Source: Marivita sp051251565 (GTDB lineage Bacteria > Pseudomonadota > Alphaproteobacteria > Rhodobacterales > Rhodobacteraceae). From it: a DNA stretch of 64,000 nucleotides. Every line of letters starts with the position of its first letter. The stretch's first letter is position 1. This document shows, in pieces, positions 7,598 through 15,458 of this stretch. Where the stretch lies: positions 367,185 through 431,184 of the forward strand of contig NZ_JBPOFB010000003.1 of NCBI RefSeq assembly GCF_051251565.1, read 5' to 3'. Below the pieces are notes generated by a model that was not told the DNA's origin, searched no databases, and saw only the letters and a program-made list of their open reading frames with translations. Made by a program: the position numbers and the translations under genes.

Positions 7598-9405
7598 AGC
7601 CGCTGCTCCTTGCGCAGCAGGATTTCAACCCGCCGGTTCTTGGCCCGTGCTTCGGCTGTATCGGCAGTGTCCAGCGGCTTTGCCGGACCATGGCCCACAA
7701 CCGTCATACGGTCCGGGTCAGTCAGATGCGGCGCAATCGCGTCGCGCACGGTTTGCGCGCGGGCCTCTGACAGCGCCTCATTGGTCTTGTAGCGCCCGGT
7801 GCCGCGCAACGGGATGTTGTCGCTATGGCCTTCCACGATGATCCCGCCCGGTTCGGCCTCTAGCACGGTGCCGATCCGCTGGATCAGTTCACTGACATCT
7901 TCCTGAAGATCGGCAGACCCGGACCCGAACCGAAGAAACGCACCCAGACGAACCGAGATGTAATCGCCCTCTTCCTGCACCGATGTGCGCCCCGCTTCGA
8001 TATCCTGGGCAAGCCGCCCCTGAATACGCTCAAGCTGCCCGGTGGCGGCGGCCTCGTAGACCGGCACGTCCTGTCCGCCTTCGATGGCCACCTCGTTGGG
8101 CAGGTCATGCAGCGCGATGATCTGGTTCTGTGCGGCCTGCGCATCGGTGGACAAGATCCACGACAGGCTCGCAAACAGTGCCACAACCATACCGGCCGCG
8201 ACGCTGCCCACGACCCAAAGCGGCACCCCGCCCTGACGCCGCCGTCCGCCAAGGATCACAGGCACCCATTTATGCGACAAGTCAGTTGTCGGGCGTTCGG
8301 TGGTGGACCGGAACCGCTGGTACACTTCCGTACGTACCCTTTGCAACGCAACCGCCCCGTTGGGTTCCGTGCGGTATTTGCCCTGAAACCCAAGTGCAAG
8401 GCAGGTCAGCATCAATTCCAGCACGTGCTTGCGCTGCGATGGAAAGGCGACGACCTGTTCGAGATGGTGAAAAAACCCGATCCCGGCGGACCGGTCCCCA
8501 AGCAATTCCGCTGCCATCGAGAACTGCTGCCAATATTGCGGGTCATTGCCCGGAACGGTTTGCACGATGTCGTCCGACGTTGCCGCAAGCGCATAGCGCG
8601 CGATGTCGATATCCTCTTTCGGAAGACCTGCTTCGTGGCACTTCTGCACAAACTTGGTGATCTCGCGGACCACATGGTCGCGCAGCGGGATCGCGTGCAT
8701 TTCCACCATGCCGGTGCGCAACCGCCCCAGCAACACAAGCAGATCCGCAGCGGCGGCGATCATTGGGTTGGACGATGCCCCAACATCAAGCCCGGCCCCA
8801 CGCAGCGCATCCGTAAACGCGATCTTGGGCACATTGCGCACAGGTGCCTGTGCTGGCTGAGCGGCATGCGGGAACTGCATGTCCGGCGGCGTGCCCAGCC
8901 CAGATTGAGGCTGGCCGTAGCCTTGGGGCGGGTACTGCGGCGGATAGGGGTGTTGCGGCTGTTGCGGATAGGGCTGCGGGGGATAGCCCGGCGGCGGTGC
9001 GCCCGCAGCGGGATATTGCTGATAGGGTGGATACGGCTGTTGCGGTGGCTGGGGCTGTGACGGCGGGACATTGCCACGCGGGCTGAGCGCACCGCCCAGC
9101 CATGTGTCCTCTGATCCACGCGGCGGACCTGCGTTTTGCGCAGGCGGTGCTGGATAGGCCGGCGGCGGCGCGGGATAGGGCGGGTAGGGTTGGGGCGGTG
9201 GGGGATAATATGGTGGTGCCGCCTGCTGGGGCGGCGGTGGAGGCTGTTGCGGATGCGGCGTCGGGACTTTCACCCCAAAGATTGTACGTTCCCCTTCGGT
9301 GGCGGGAGGTGGCGCGGGTACGGCCCCTTGCCCTGCCGGTGGCGCGGGCTGGCGCGGAGGTATCTTCTGACCAAAGACCGTGCGTTCGTCGTCGTCCGAT
9401 GCCAT
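7594..9405 (-). CDS. tssL: T6SS membrane protein TssL (DotU/IcmH) with C-terminal OmpA domain, 603 aa
   Basis: TssL is the inner-membrane partner of TssM. I place the start at the ATG at 9405, because a longer reading frame would run into tssK; the tssK stop lies 1 bp upstream. Order: residues 1-50 carry two E-R-T-[VI]-F-G motifs (Thr9, Thr41) and a looser one at Thr101; residues 51-190 are a linker very rich in Pro, Tyr and Gln; about 195-380 is the DotU domain; about 395-417 is the single membrane helix; about 485-603 is an OmpA-like peptidoglycan-binding domain with EGHSDNIPLRG and a C-terminal NRRVEI block. The extended, peptidoglycan-binding form occurs in T6SSs that lack a separate anchor. 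The N-terminal Thr motifs match those in the kinase tail. Confidence 0.95.
   Translation of the reverse strand: MASDDDERTVFGQKIPPRQPAPPAGQGAVPAPPPATEGERTIFGVKVPTPHPQQPPPPPQQAAPPYYPPPPQPYPPYPAPPPAYPAPPAQNAGPPRGSEDTWLGGALSPRGNVPPSQPQPPQQPYPPYQQYPAAGAPPPGYPPQPYPQQPQHPYPPQYPPQGYGQPQSGLGTPPDMQFPHAAQPAQAPVRNVPKIAFTDALRGAGLDVGASSNPMIAAAADLLVLLGRLRTGMVEMHAIPLRDHVVREITKFVQKCHEAGLPKEDIDIARYALAATSDDIVQTVPGNDPQYWQQFSMAAELLGDRSAGIGFFHHLEQVVAFPSQRKHVLELMLTCLALGFQGKYRTEPNGAVALQRVRTEVYQRFRSTTERPTTDLSHKWVPVILGGRRRQGGVPLWVVGSVAAGMVVALFASLSWILSTDAQAAQNQIIALHDLPNEVAIEGGQDVPVYEAAATGQLERIQGRLAQDIEAGRTSVQEEGDYISVRLGAFLRFGSGSADLQEDVSELIQRIGTVLEAEPGGIIVEGHSDNIPLRGTGRYKTNEALSEARAQTVRDAIAPHLTDPDRMTVVGHGPAKPLDTADTAEARAKNRRVEILLRKEQRL
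8836..9255 (-). repeat. Pro/Tyr/Gln-rich low-complexity segment within tssL
   Basis: Residues 51-190 of TssL are built of degenerate PYPP, PPQP and YPPQ units with hardly any other residues. It is a long disordered spacer between the phospho-motif region and the DotU domain. Confidence 0.85.
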
Positions 9406-9406
9406 C

Positions 9407-10741
9407 TCAACGCTCCTCTGGGATCGCCCACAGCTCCAGTTCAAGGCCTGGCCATGCACCGGCGAAATGCAGACCGATCGCGGGCGCAACCGAGAAGTCG
9501 CGCCACAGCGGGCTCATTTTGTCGACCAGGAAATACACATGGTTTGCCACCACCCGGATCTGCGGCGGCGGGTTGGGTGTGTGCACCAGCGTTATGCCCG
9601 GCATGTTGTTGACGATGATCTCTTTCATCCGTGTCGACGGGCCGACCTTGCACAATTGCGGGAACTGCTGCTGGATTTGCGTCAGCGGCAAGGCGGCGGA
9701 CACTTCGATCATGAAAGTCGCGCTGGCAAAAAGGTTCGGATCGTCCACCATGGCGGCAAAGCTGTTTTCGCGGCGCTGTTCCAGCGGCAGGCGCAGCGCC
9801 CGGCCCACATCGCGCGACAGCAGTCGGCGGATGTCGTCGACCAGCGGCTTGAATGTTTCCTTCGGATCGTCATGCCGGTAGCGTCCGTAATCGCGCGCGC
9901 GGCGGTCGCGTTCTTCAAAGGTGGTCAACTCCCCTGCCAAAGCAACCAAGGCTTCATAAAGGCGTTCGGGATGGACCGCAGGCAATTGCCGTAGATGCCA
10001 CAGGATCGGCAGGTTCCGGTTCAGAACCATCAGCATCAGATAGTCCTTGTCCTGCATCCCCCCACCCGAGGTCGGGTCCGCCGCGTAGCGTTCCAGCACC
10101 TCCAGCCGGGCCTCAACAGATCCGATGACCGATTTCAGATATCCTTCAAATGCGCGATGTGCCGACAATACCAATCCGGTGGGCGGTGTGTTCTGATCCA
10201 ACGTCACCACCTTGCCGTCGCTGACATCGGCAATGCGGCCAAGCGCGATACACTGGAAGCCTTCCTTGGCCTTGTCCCGCAAGGTGAGTTCAAGACGCGG
10301 CACCGCAACCTCAATCGCTTCTTCGGAACGGGCAACGGCGCTGGTGTCGGCCAGCCCGCGTTCTTCCTGAATGACATATCGGGTTCCGGCGTCTTCGGGC
10401 ATGCCGGTGTCACGGTCGTTCTGCGCCATATTGGGCAGGGTCAGCCAGATGGTCTTGCCGATGGATTCCTCGGGGACATCAATCTCGCGCGGCAATGGGG
10501 CCGTGTGCGGCGCATCAAAGGGTGTGCCATCGGCAAAGATGCCAGAGATCAGTTCCAGCTCAAGCCGCCCTTGGCGCAGTTGCGACTGGTCAAACGACAT
10601 TTCGACAACGCCCCACGGAAACGGAGTAAGATGCCCGGTGCGCGCCGTGACTGTCTTTTCCATATAGCGGTCAGACTGCTGCAAATGCTGGGGCTTGAGA
10701 AACAAGCCTTCCTTCCACGCAACTTTACTGAAACGGGACAT
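9407..10741 (-). CDS. tssK: T6SS baseplate protein TssK, 444 aa
   Basis: TssK connects the baseplate wedge to the membrane complex. The protein begins MSRFSKVAWKEGLFLKPQHLQQ, the family's signature opening (W-x-E-G-x-x-L-x-P-Q-H-L-Q), so the ATG at 10741 is preferred to one six codons upstream. The rest shows the expected shoulder, neck and C-terminal head, for example DRRARDYGR and the ending PGLELELWAIPE. No membrane segment. It is the first gene of the visible T6SS run; the 192 bp before it separate it from ispD and should carry the operon promoter. Confidence 0.95.
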   Translation of the reverse strand: MSRFSKVAWKEGLFLKPQHLQQSDRYMEKTVTARTGHLTPFPWGVVEMSFDQSQLRQGRLELELISGIFADGTPFDAPHTAPLPREIDVPEESIGKTIWLTLPNMAQNDRDTGMPEDAGTRYVIQEERGLADTSAVARSEEAIEVAVPRLELTLRDKAKEGFQCIALGRIADVSDGKVVTLDQNTPPTGLVLSAHRAFEGYLKSVIGSVEARLEVLERYAADPTSGGGMQDKDYLMLMVLNRNLPILWHLRQLPAVHPERLYEALVALAGELTTFEERDRRARDYGRYRHDDPKETFKPLVDDIRRLLSRDVGRALRLPLEQRRENSFAAMVDDPNLFASATFMIEVSAALPLTQIQQQFPQLCKVGPSTRMKEIIVNNMPGITLVHTPNPPPQIRVVANHVYFLVDKMSPLWRDFSVAPAIGLHFAGAWPGLELELWAIPEER

Positions 10742-10800
10742 ATGACAAATAAGCTCCACTCAAAAACGCGCGCCGCCAAAATACTGCGAACCTGAAAGTC

Positions 10801-10829
10801 ACTTTGCGGTCTGCGCGCCAAGGCGTCAA
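10801..10829 (-). promoter_or_regulatory. possible sigma70-type promoter of the T6SS operon
   Basis: On the minus strand a TTGACG (-35, 10824-10829) is 17 bp from CAAAGT (-10, 10801-10806), about 60 bp before the tssK start. The -35 is good and the -10 poor, so this is only a candidate. Confidence 0.25.
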
Positions 10830-10933
10830 GCAAGACAGCATATCTGCTGCCCTGCTCCCTAAGGACCTCTTTCCTGCCCGACCAGAGTACGGTTGCCCGG
10901 TTGATCCCCTTTTGGACAGATGGTGACTGGGAA

Positions 10934-11605
10934 TTATTCTGCGATCAGACGTGCGGCCCGGTCAAGATCCTGCGGCAGCGTGATCTTGAAATTACGCTCA
11001 TCCCCTTGAACGGTCTTGATGGTCAGTCCCGCCAGATGGGCGATTTCGACATCGTCAGCGGCGTCGGTGGTGGCCGCATCATGCGCCCCCAGAATGGCGG
11101 CGAACCGGAACGCCTGAGGGGTTTGGGCGCGCCAAAGATCGGTTCGGTCCACCGTGCCGGATGCACAGCCATTGGTTGTTTTCCAGACAGCATCCACGAT
11201 GGGCAAGGCCGCAAATGCACCGTCGGCATTGGCGAGTTCAGACAGCACGCGGGCAATCAGATCAACGGAACAGAACGGACGCGCAGCATCGTGGATCAAC
11301 ACCGTATCGGGGCTGTATTCCGACAGGCTGTGCAATCCGAGCCGCACTGAATCCGAGCGCGACGCCCCACCCGTGACCGGTTCCAGCAAGCGCATGTCTG
11401 AGAGGCCCGCAACTGCCACATTGTAGAGCGACCGGTCGTCCGGGTGGATAACCACGCGTACAAGCCCCACCAACGGCGAGGCCAGCATCGCGCGAATGGT
11501 CTGCGACAGCACAACTCCATCACCAAGCGTCAGGTATTGCTTGGGCAGGTCGCGTTCCATCCGCTGTCCGCGTCCGGCGGCGACAATGAGGGCTGCGTTG
11601 GTCAC
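10934..11605 (-). CDS. ispD: 2-C-methyl-D-erythritol 4-phosphate cytidylyltransferase (IspD), stand-alone, 223 aa
   Basis: Transfers CMP to methylerythritol phosphate in the non-mevalonate isoprenoid pathway. Family motifs: AAGRGQRM near the N-terminus, PKQYLTLGDGVVL, IHDAARPF, WRAQTPQAFR, DDVE and NFKITLPQDL. The start is a GTG at 11605: homology begins V-T-N-A-A-L-I-V-A-A-G and GGAGA lies just upstream; the longer frame continuing upstream has no family similarity. Alphaproteobacteria often carry IspD fused to IspF. Here the frame closes after LIAE and no ispF follows, so this is a single-domain enzyme. A related cytidylyltransferase, such as a ribitol-phosphate one, cannot be excluded. The 190 bp between this start and the IS remnant show no gene. 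Confidence 0.85.
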   Translation of the reverse strand: MTNAALIVAAGRGQRMERDLPKQYLTLGDGVVLSQTIRAMLASPLVGLVRVVIHPDDRSLYNVAVAGLSDMRLLEPVTGGASRSDSVRLGLHSLSEYSPDTVLIHDAARPFCSVDLIARVLSELANADGAFAALPIVDAVWKTTNGCASGTVDRTDLWRAQTPQAFRFAAILGAHDAATTDAADDVEIAHLAGLTIKTVQGDERNFKITLPQDLDRAARLIAE

Positions 11606-11795
11606 ATGCGGTCTCCAATAATTACTGCGGATCTTACCATAGGAAACTCGCGGGTCTCCATGACTTACAGGGGTAACCCCACAGGGGCAGTGCATTTTTT
11701 GCCGTTGAGCCCCCCAAAAAATCGGCCACCTCAGATTCGAATTTGGCGGGTTCGTATTGGGTAAAATCCTGGCCCATCGACAACTTAACCCGGAA

Positions 11796-12308
11796 GGGAC
11801 TGTTGCATTAATCGACCGCGCGCGACAAGCTTCAGTCTTCTGGGGATGAACATGCAGCATAGATCACCTTTCAAGCACCATCGATTTCCGTATGAGATCA
11901 TTCTGTGCGCTGTCCGTTGGTATCTTCGCTTTTCGCTCTCCTATCAGGGCGTAGTGGATTCGCTTGCAGAGCGCGGGATCAGTGTTGATCGGTCGACCGT
12001 GTATCGCCGGGTGATCAAGTTTGGCCCGGAGATCACCAAAAGAGCGGAAAAGCATCTGCGTTGTGCGGGCGTCGATTGGCACGGTGACGACACCTATTTC
12101 CGCTTGCCTGCCCGGCGGGATGCCAAAGCGGCCAAATCAATCCTGAGCGGGCTTGAACCGATCGGAGCCATCAAACGCGGCCATATTCAAAACAGTAGTC
12201 CAGGCGTCCGCGGTGAAATCCGCTTCATCAGCGGGCTCTTCCAAACCACATGACCCAATGCGCCGCACCGACACTCGAGAAGCCCAGGCAAGCTAACGCA
12301 AAAGTCCC
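11796..12308 (+). mobile_element. IS6-family element, internally deleted (513 bp), ends retained
   Basis: Left end GGGACTGTTGCATTAA (11796-11811) and right end CTAACGCAAAAGTCCC (12293-12308) are imperfect inverted repeats matching at 13 of 16 positions, and resemble the IS26-type end (GGnACTGTTGCA). Between them is a shortened transposase frame. The flanking 8-bp sequences (ACCCGGAA and CTATTGGG) differ, so there is no target-site duplication, as expected if one side was lost by IS-mediated adjacent deletion. The element abuts the residual 3' end of an ABC exporter gene. Confidence 0.85.
11846..12253 (+). pseudogene. truncated IS6-family transposase, 135 aa (two in-frame internal deletions)
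   Basis: The N-terminal helix-turn-helix part is well preserved (HRSPFKHHRFPYEII, then SYQGVVDSLAERGISVDRSTVYRR across residues 31-55). The catalytic core begins WHGDDTY but jumps straight to FRLPARRDAKAAK, losing about 24 residues usually found between them, then jumps again to a C-terminal tail resembling family members (GAIKRGHI, PGVRGEI), losing about 80 more residues including the second Asp and the Glu of the DDE triad. Both losses keep the frame. Normal length is about 235 aa. It cannot be catalytically active. Residue losses are judged from memory of the family, not from an alignment. Confidence 0.85.
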
Positions 12309-12309
12309 C

Positions 12310-12360
12310 TATTGGGACAGGCAATCAGGCGGCTTTATCGGGGCTGAGGCGGCGGAATGA
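12310..12360 (+). pseudogene. 3' remnant of an ABC exporter gene (last 16 codons)
   Basis: Immediately after the IS right end the sequence reads YWDRQSGGFIGAEAAE-stop, 14 of 16 residues identical to the end of the intact exporter downstream (YWNRQSGGFIGSEAAE). DNA identity to 14136-14186 is 43 of 51 bases. The stop codon overlaps the ATG of the next gene (ATGA). This is the tail of a tandem paralogue, the other half of a likely heterodimeric exporter, whose remaining roughly 1.75 kb has been lost at the IS junction. Confidence 0.85.
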
Positions 12361-14186
12361 AATTCGTCTCTGACATGATCCGACCGTTTGAACCGGCCAA
12401 AGGACCACCTCCGCAGGACATGCTGCCTTTCATGCGCTGGGCGCTGCACGGGTCTGAACGCGCGATCCTGATTGCCTTTGCGATCACCTTTGTCACCGGC
12501 ATATCAGAGCTGGTCGCGGCGCGATTCACCGGGTGGGTGATCGACCAGACCGCAATTGCCGAACAGGGCGCATTCTGGGCGACGTTCTGGCCAGTGGTAG
12601 TGGTTGGCGTGGTCTTTTTCCTTGTCATCCGACCTTTGATTTTCGTCATGGATGCCGGGGTTACAGGGGTTCTTTTGGGGCCAAACCTGTACCCGATGAT
12701 CCTTGCACGGCTGAACCAGCACACGCTGGGCCATTCGATGCAGTTCTTCGAGAATGATTTTGCCGGTCGCCTAAGTCAAAAAGCTCTGCAAACCGCTCGT
12801 GCGCTGACTGACATGGTGATCGAGGTGTCGGATGTGGTGGTGTATTCTTTCGCCATGTTCATCGGTGCGTTCTTTTTGATGGCGTCGATTGATGCGCGGC
12901 TCTTGCTGGTTTTTGTCATCTGGTCCGTCTTCTATGTTGCGGCGCTCCGGTATTTCATCCCGCGCGTGCAAACGCGATCCAAGGCGCGGGCGGGTGCGCG
13001 CACGCAGGTCACCGGTCAGGTGGTCGACATTTATTCCAACATTGCCGCTGTAAAGCTCTTTGCGCGCGACGCTGACGAAGACACGGCCACCCGCGCCGCG
13101 CTTGACCATTACCGGGATCGGTCGCTGGCCTTTGGCACGTTGTCGGCCGTGTTCCGCATGGTGCTGATGACTCTGGGCGGGATGCTGCCCCTGTTTGCGA
13201 TCCTTGGCGCGCTTTGGCTTTGGAGCATCGGGAGCGCATCTGCCGGCGACATCGCCATGACGGCGATGATCACCACGCGCCTGTCCATGCTGACCAACCG
13301 TCTGGGCCGGGTCGCCATGTCGATCTTCACCAATATCGGAGAGGTTGAAGACGGCATTGGCACGCTGACACCGCAACACGGGATCACCGACCGACCGGGT
13401 GCCACGCCATCCGCACCGCGTGGTCCGGTGCATTTTGACACCGTGACCTTTGCTTATGGCGGGGCAGGGCAGGCGTTGACGGGATTTGATCTGACCCTTG
13501 CCGAGGGTGAAAAAGTGGCGCTTGTTGGTGCGTCAGGCGCGGGCAAATCGACGGTCGTGTCGCTCTTGTTGCGGCTCTATGACGTGCAAAAGGGCCGGAT
13601 CACGTTGGGCGGGACCGACATCCGCGACATCACGCAGATTGCTTTGCGCACCGATGTTTCCGTCGTGCGGCAGGAAACGTCGATGTTCAACCGATCCGCG
13701 ATGGAGAATATCCGCTACGGTCGCCCCAGCGCCACCGATGACGAGGTGTTCGAGGCGGCAAAGCGGGCCTCTGCGCATGATTTCATCCTGGGACTTGTCG
13801 ATCACAAAGGGCGCACCGGCTATGCAGCGTATCTTGGGGAACGGGGGGTCAAGCTGTCTGGTGGGCAACGTCAGCGGGTGGCGCTTGCCCGGGCGATCCT
13901 CAAAGACGCGCCGATCCTTGTTCTGGACGAAGCGACCAGCGCTCTTGATTCCGAGGTCGAGGCCGAAATCCAGACCGCGCTTGATCATGTCATGCAGGGC
14001 AAGACCGTTCTGGCCATCGCGCACCGTCTGTCGACCATCGCCAGCATGGACCGGATCGTCGTGATGGATCAGGGCCGTATCGTCGAAATGGGCACGCATG
14101 ACGCGCTTTTGGCCAAACATGGGCTTTACGCGCGCTATTGGAACAGGCAATCGGGCGGCTTCATCGGGTCCGAGGCCGCGGAATAG
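12357..14186 (+). CDS. ABC exporter, fused membrane and ATPase domains, 609 aa
   Basis: Half-size exporter of the multidrug/lipid type. An N-terminal membrane domain of about six helices (residues 35-320) precedes the ATPase domain (about 355-590) with Walker A GASGAGKS, Q-loop VRQETSMF, signature LSGGQRQR, Walker B ILVLDEATSALD and H-loop AHRLS. All catalytic motifs are intact, including the Glu after Walker B. In related organisms such genes come as overlapping pairs forming a heterodimer. Here only the last 16 codons of the partner remain, so the protein must homodimerise, find another partner, or be non-functional. Its own promoter may also have been lost. Substrate unknown. Confidence 0.92.
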   Translation: MKFVSDMIRPFEPAKGPPPQDMLPFMRWALHGSERAILIAFAITFVTGISELVAARFTGWVIDQTAIAEQGAFWATFWPVVVVGVVFFLVIRPLIFVMDAGVTGVLLGPNLYPMILARLNQHTLGHSMQFFENDFAGRLSQKALQTARALTDMVIEVSDVVVYSFAMFIGAFFLMASIDARLLLVFVIWSVFYVAALRYFIPRVQTRSKARAGARTQVTGQVVDIYSNIAAVKLFARDADEDTATRAALDHYRDRSLAFGTLSAVFRMVLMTLGGMLPLFAILGALWLWSIGSASAGDIAMTAMITTRLSMLTNRLGRVAMSIFTNIGEVEDGIGTLTPQHGITDRPGATPSAPRGPVHFDTVTFAYGGAGQALTGFDLTLAEGEKVALVGASGAGKSTVVSLLLRLYDVQKGRITLGGTDIRDITQIALRTDVSVVRQETSMFNRSAMENIRYGRPSATDDEVFEAAKRASAHDFILGLVDHKGRTGYAAYLGERGVKLSGGQRQRVALARAILKDAPILVLDEATSALDSEVEAEIQTALDHVMQGKTVLAIAHRLSTIASMDRIVVMDQGRIVEMGTHDALLAKHGLYARYWNRQSGGFIGSEAAE

Positions 14187-14225
14187 CCCTCGACCCGCGC
14201 GCGTGGCTGGGGCACAAGCCGCGTC

Positions 14226-15446
14226 ATGACAACAGTAAAGATCAAACGACTTGGCCATTTGGGCGACGGTATTGCCGACGGTCCCATTTATGTGCCCGCA
14301 GCGCTGCCCGGCGAAGTGGTCAGTGGTACGCTTGACGGTGAACATCTGCGCGACCCAAAGATCGACACGCCGTCCGAAAACCGGGTCAAAGCGCCCTGTG
14401 CTCATGCCAAATCCTGTGGCGGATGCCAGTTGCAACACGCAGCCGATGCGTTCGTGTCTGACTGGAAACGCGATGTGGTGCGACAGGCATTGGCCGCGCA
14501 AGGCATTGCGATTGATCTGAACGATCCGATTACCTCACCGGCCCAGTCACGCAGACGCGCGGCGTTTTCGGTAAAGCGCACCAAGAAGGGCGCGCTTGCC
14601 GGATTTCACATGAAGGCGTCGGACACGATTGTCGCTGTTCCGAATTGTCAGCTTGTGCATCCTGAGCTGACAGCGGCCCTGCCGATGGTCGAAGCGCTGG
14701 GCGTTCTTGGCGCGTCGCGCAAGGGCGAATTGTCGGTGATGCTGACCCATACGGACACGGGGCTGGATGTGTCGGTGAACGGCGGCAAAGAATTGGACGT
14801 GGCGCTGCATCAGGATCTGGCCGAACTGGCGCGGACCTATGATCTTGCCCGTATTGCATGGGACGGAGAGATCGCGCTGCAACGCCGCGCGCCGGTCTTG
14901 CGGATTGGTCCTGCCGATGTAACGCCGCCGCCGGGCGCGTTCCTGCAAGCGACAAAACAAGGGGAAACCGCCCTGATCGACGCGGTGACCGAGGCTCTGT
15001 CAGGGGCAAAACGCGTGGCTGACCTGTTTGCGGGGTGTGGCACCTTTGCCTTGCCGCTGGCACAGAATGCGCTGGTCCATGCGGTCGAAGGCGACCGTGA
15101 TATGATCAATGCACTGGATCATGCGTGGCGCAATGCCGAAGGGCTCAAGCGGATCACCCACGAGGTGCGCGACCTGTTCCGCAATCCGCTCCAACCAGAA
15201 GATCTGGCGAAATGCGATGGCGTTGTGATTGATCCACCGCGCGCAGGAGCGGCCGCGCAGATTGCCGAACTCGCAAAGGGCAAAATTCCGCGCATTGCCC
15301 ATGTTTCGTGCAATCCGGCCACCTTTGCGCGGGATACCGCTACTTTGATACGGGCCGGATATGATCTTGAATGGGTAAAGGTGGTTGATCAATTTCGTTG
15401 GTCGACCCATGTGGAACTTGTGGCGCTGTTGCGTCGACCGAAATAA
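14226..15446 (+). CDS. class I SAM-dependent RNA (uracil-C5) methyltransferase, RlmC/RlmD/TrmA family, 406 aa
   Basis: Methylates a uracil in rRNA or tRNA. A short N-terminal TRAM-like region is followed by an iron-sulfur cluster site with cysteines 58, 64, 67 and 141 (C-x5-C-x2-C ... C), as in RlmD. The Rossmann methyltransferase core has DLFAGCGTFALPLA (SAM binding), IDPPRAGA, and the catalytic nucleophile Cys in HVSCNPATFARD near the C-terminus. Length fits the family. It starts 39 bp after the exporter. Which nucleotide is modified cannot be told from sequence. RlmD and RlmC are the likeliest assignments. Confidence 0.9.
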   Translation: MTTVKIKRLGHLGDGIADGPIYVPAALPGEVVSGTLDGEHLRDPKIDTPSENRVKAPCAHAKSCGGCQLQHAADAFVSDWKRDVVRQALAAQGIAIDLNDPITSPAQSRRRAAFSVKRTKKGALAGFHMKASDTIVAVPNCQLVHPELTAALPMVEALGVLGASRKGELSVMLTHTDTGLDVSVNGGKELDVALHQDLAELARTYDLARIAWDGEIALQRRAPVLRIGPADVTPPPGAFLQATKQGETALIDAVTEALSGAKRVADLFAGCGTFALPLAQNALVHAVEGDRDMINALDHAWRNAEGLKRITHEVRDLFRNPLQPEDLAKCDGVVIDPPRAGAAAQIAELAKGKIPRIAHVSCNPATFARDTATLIRAGYDLEWVKVVDQFRWSTHVELVALLRRPK

Positions 15447-15458
15447 AGAGGCAGCGCT

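Noticed and set aside
8836..9255. Repetitive DNA that might be a CRISPR-like or minisatellite array
   Set aside because: The repetition is degenerate and stays in frame as Pro/Tyr/Gln codons inside tssL; no spacers or constant repeat length.
10801..10829. Sigma54-type promoter before tssK
   Set aside because: A TGGCGCG element is present but the -12 TTGC element is not at the right distance; a weak sigma70-type match fits at least as well.
11606..11860. N-terminal extension of the ispD frame to an ATG at 11860
   Set aside because: The added 85 residues show no similarity, cross the IS left end, and the conserved IspD start coincides with a GTG with a ribosome-binding site.
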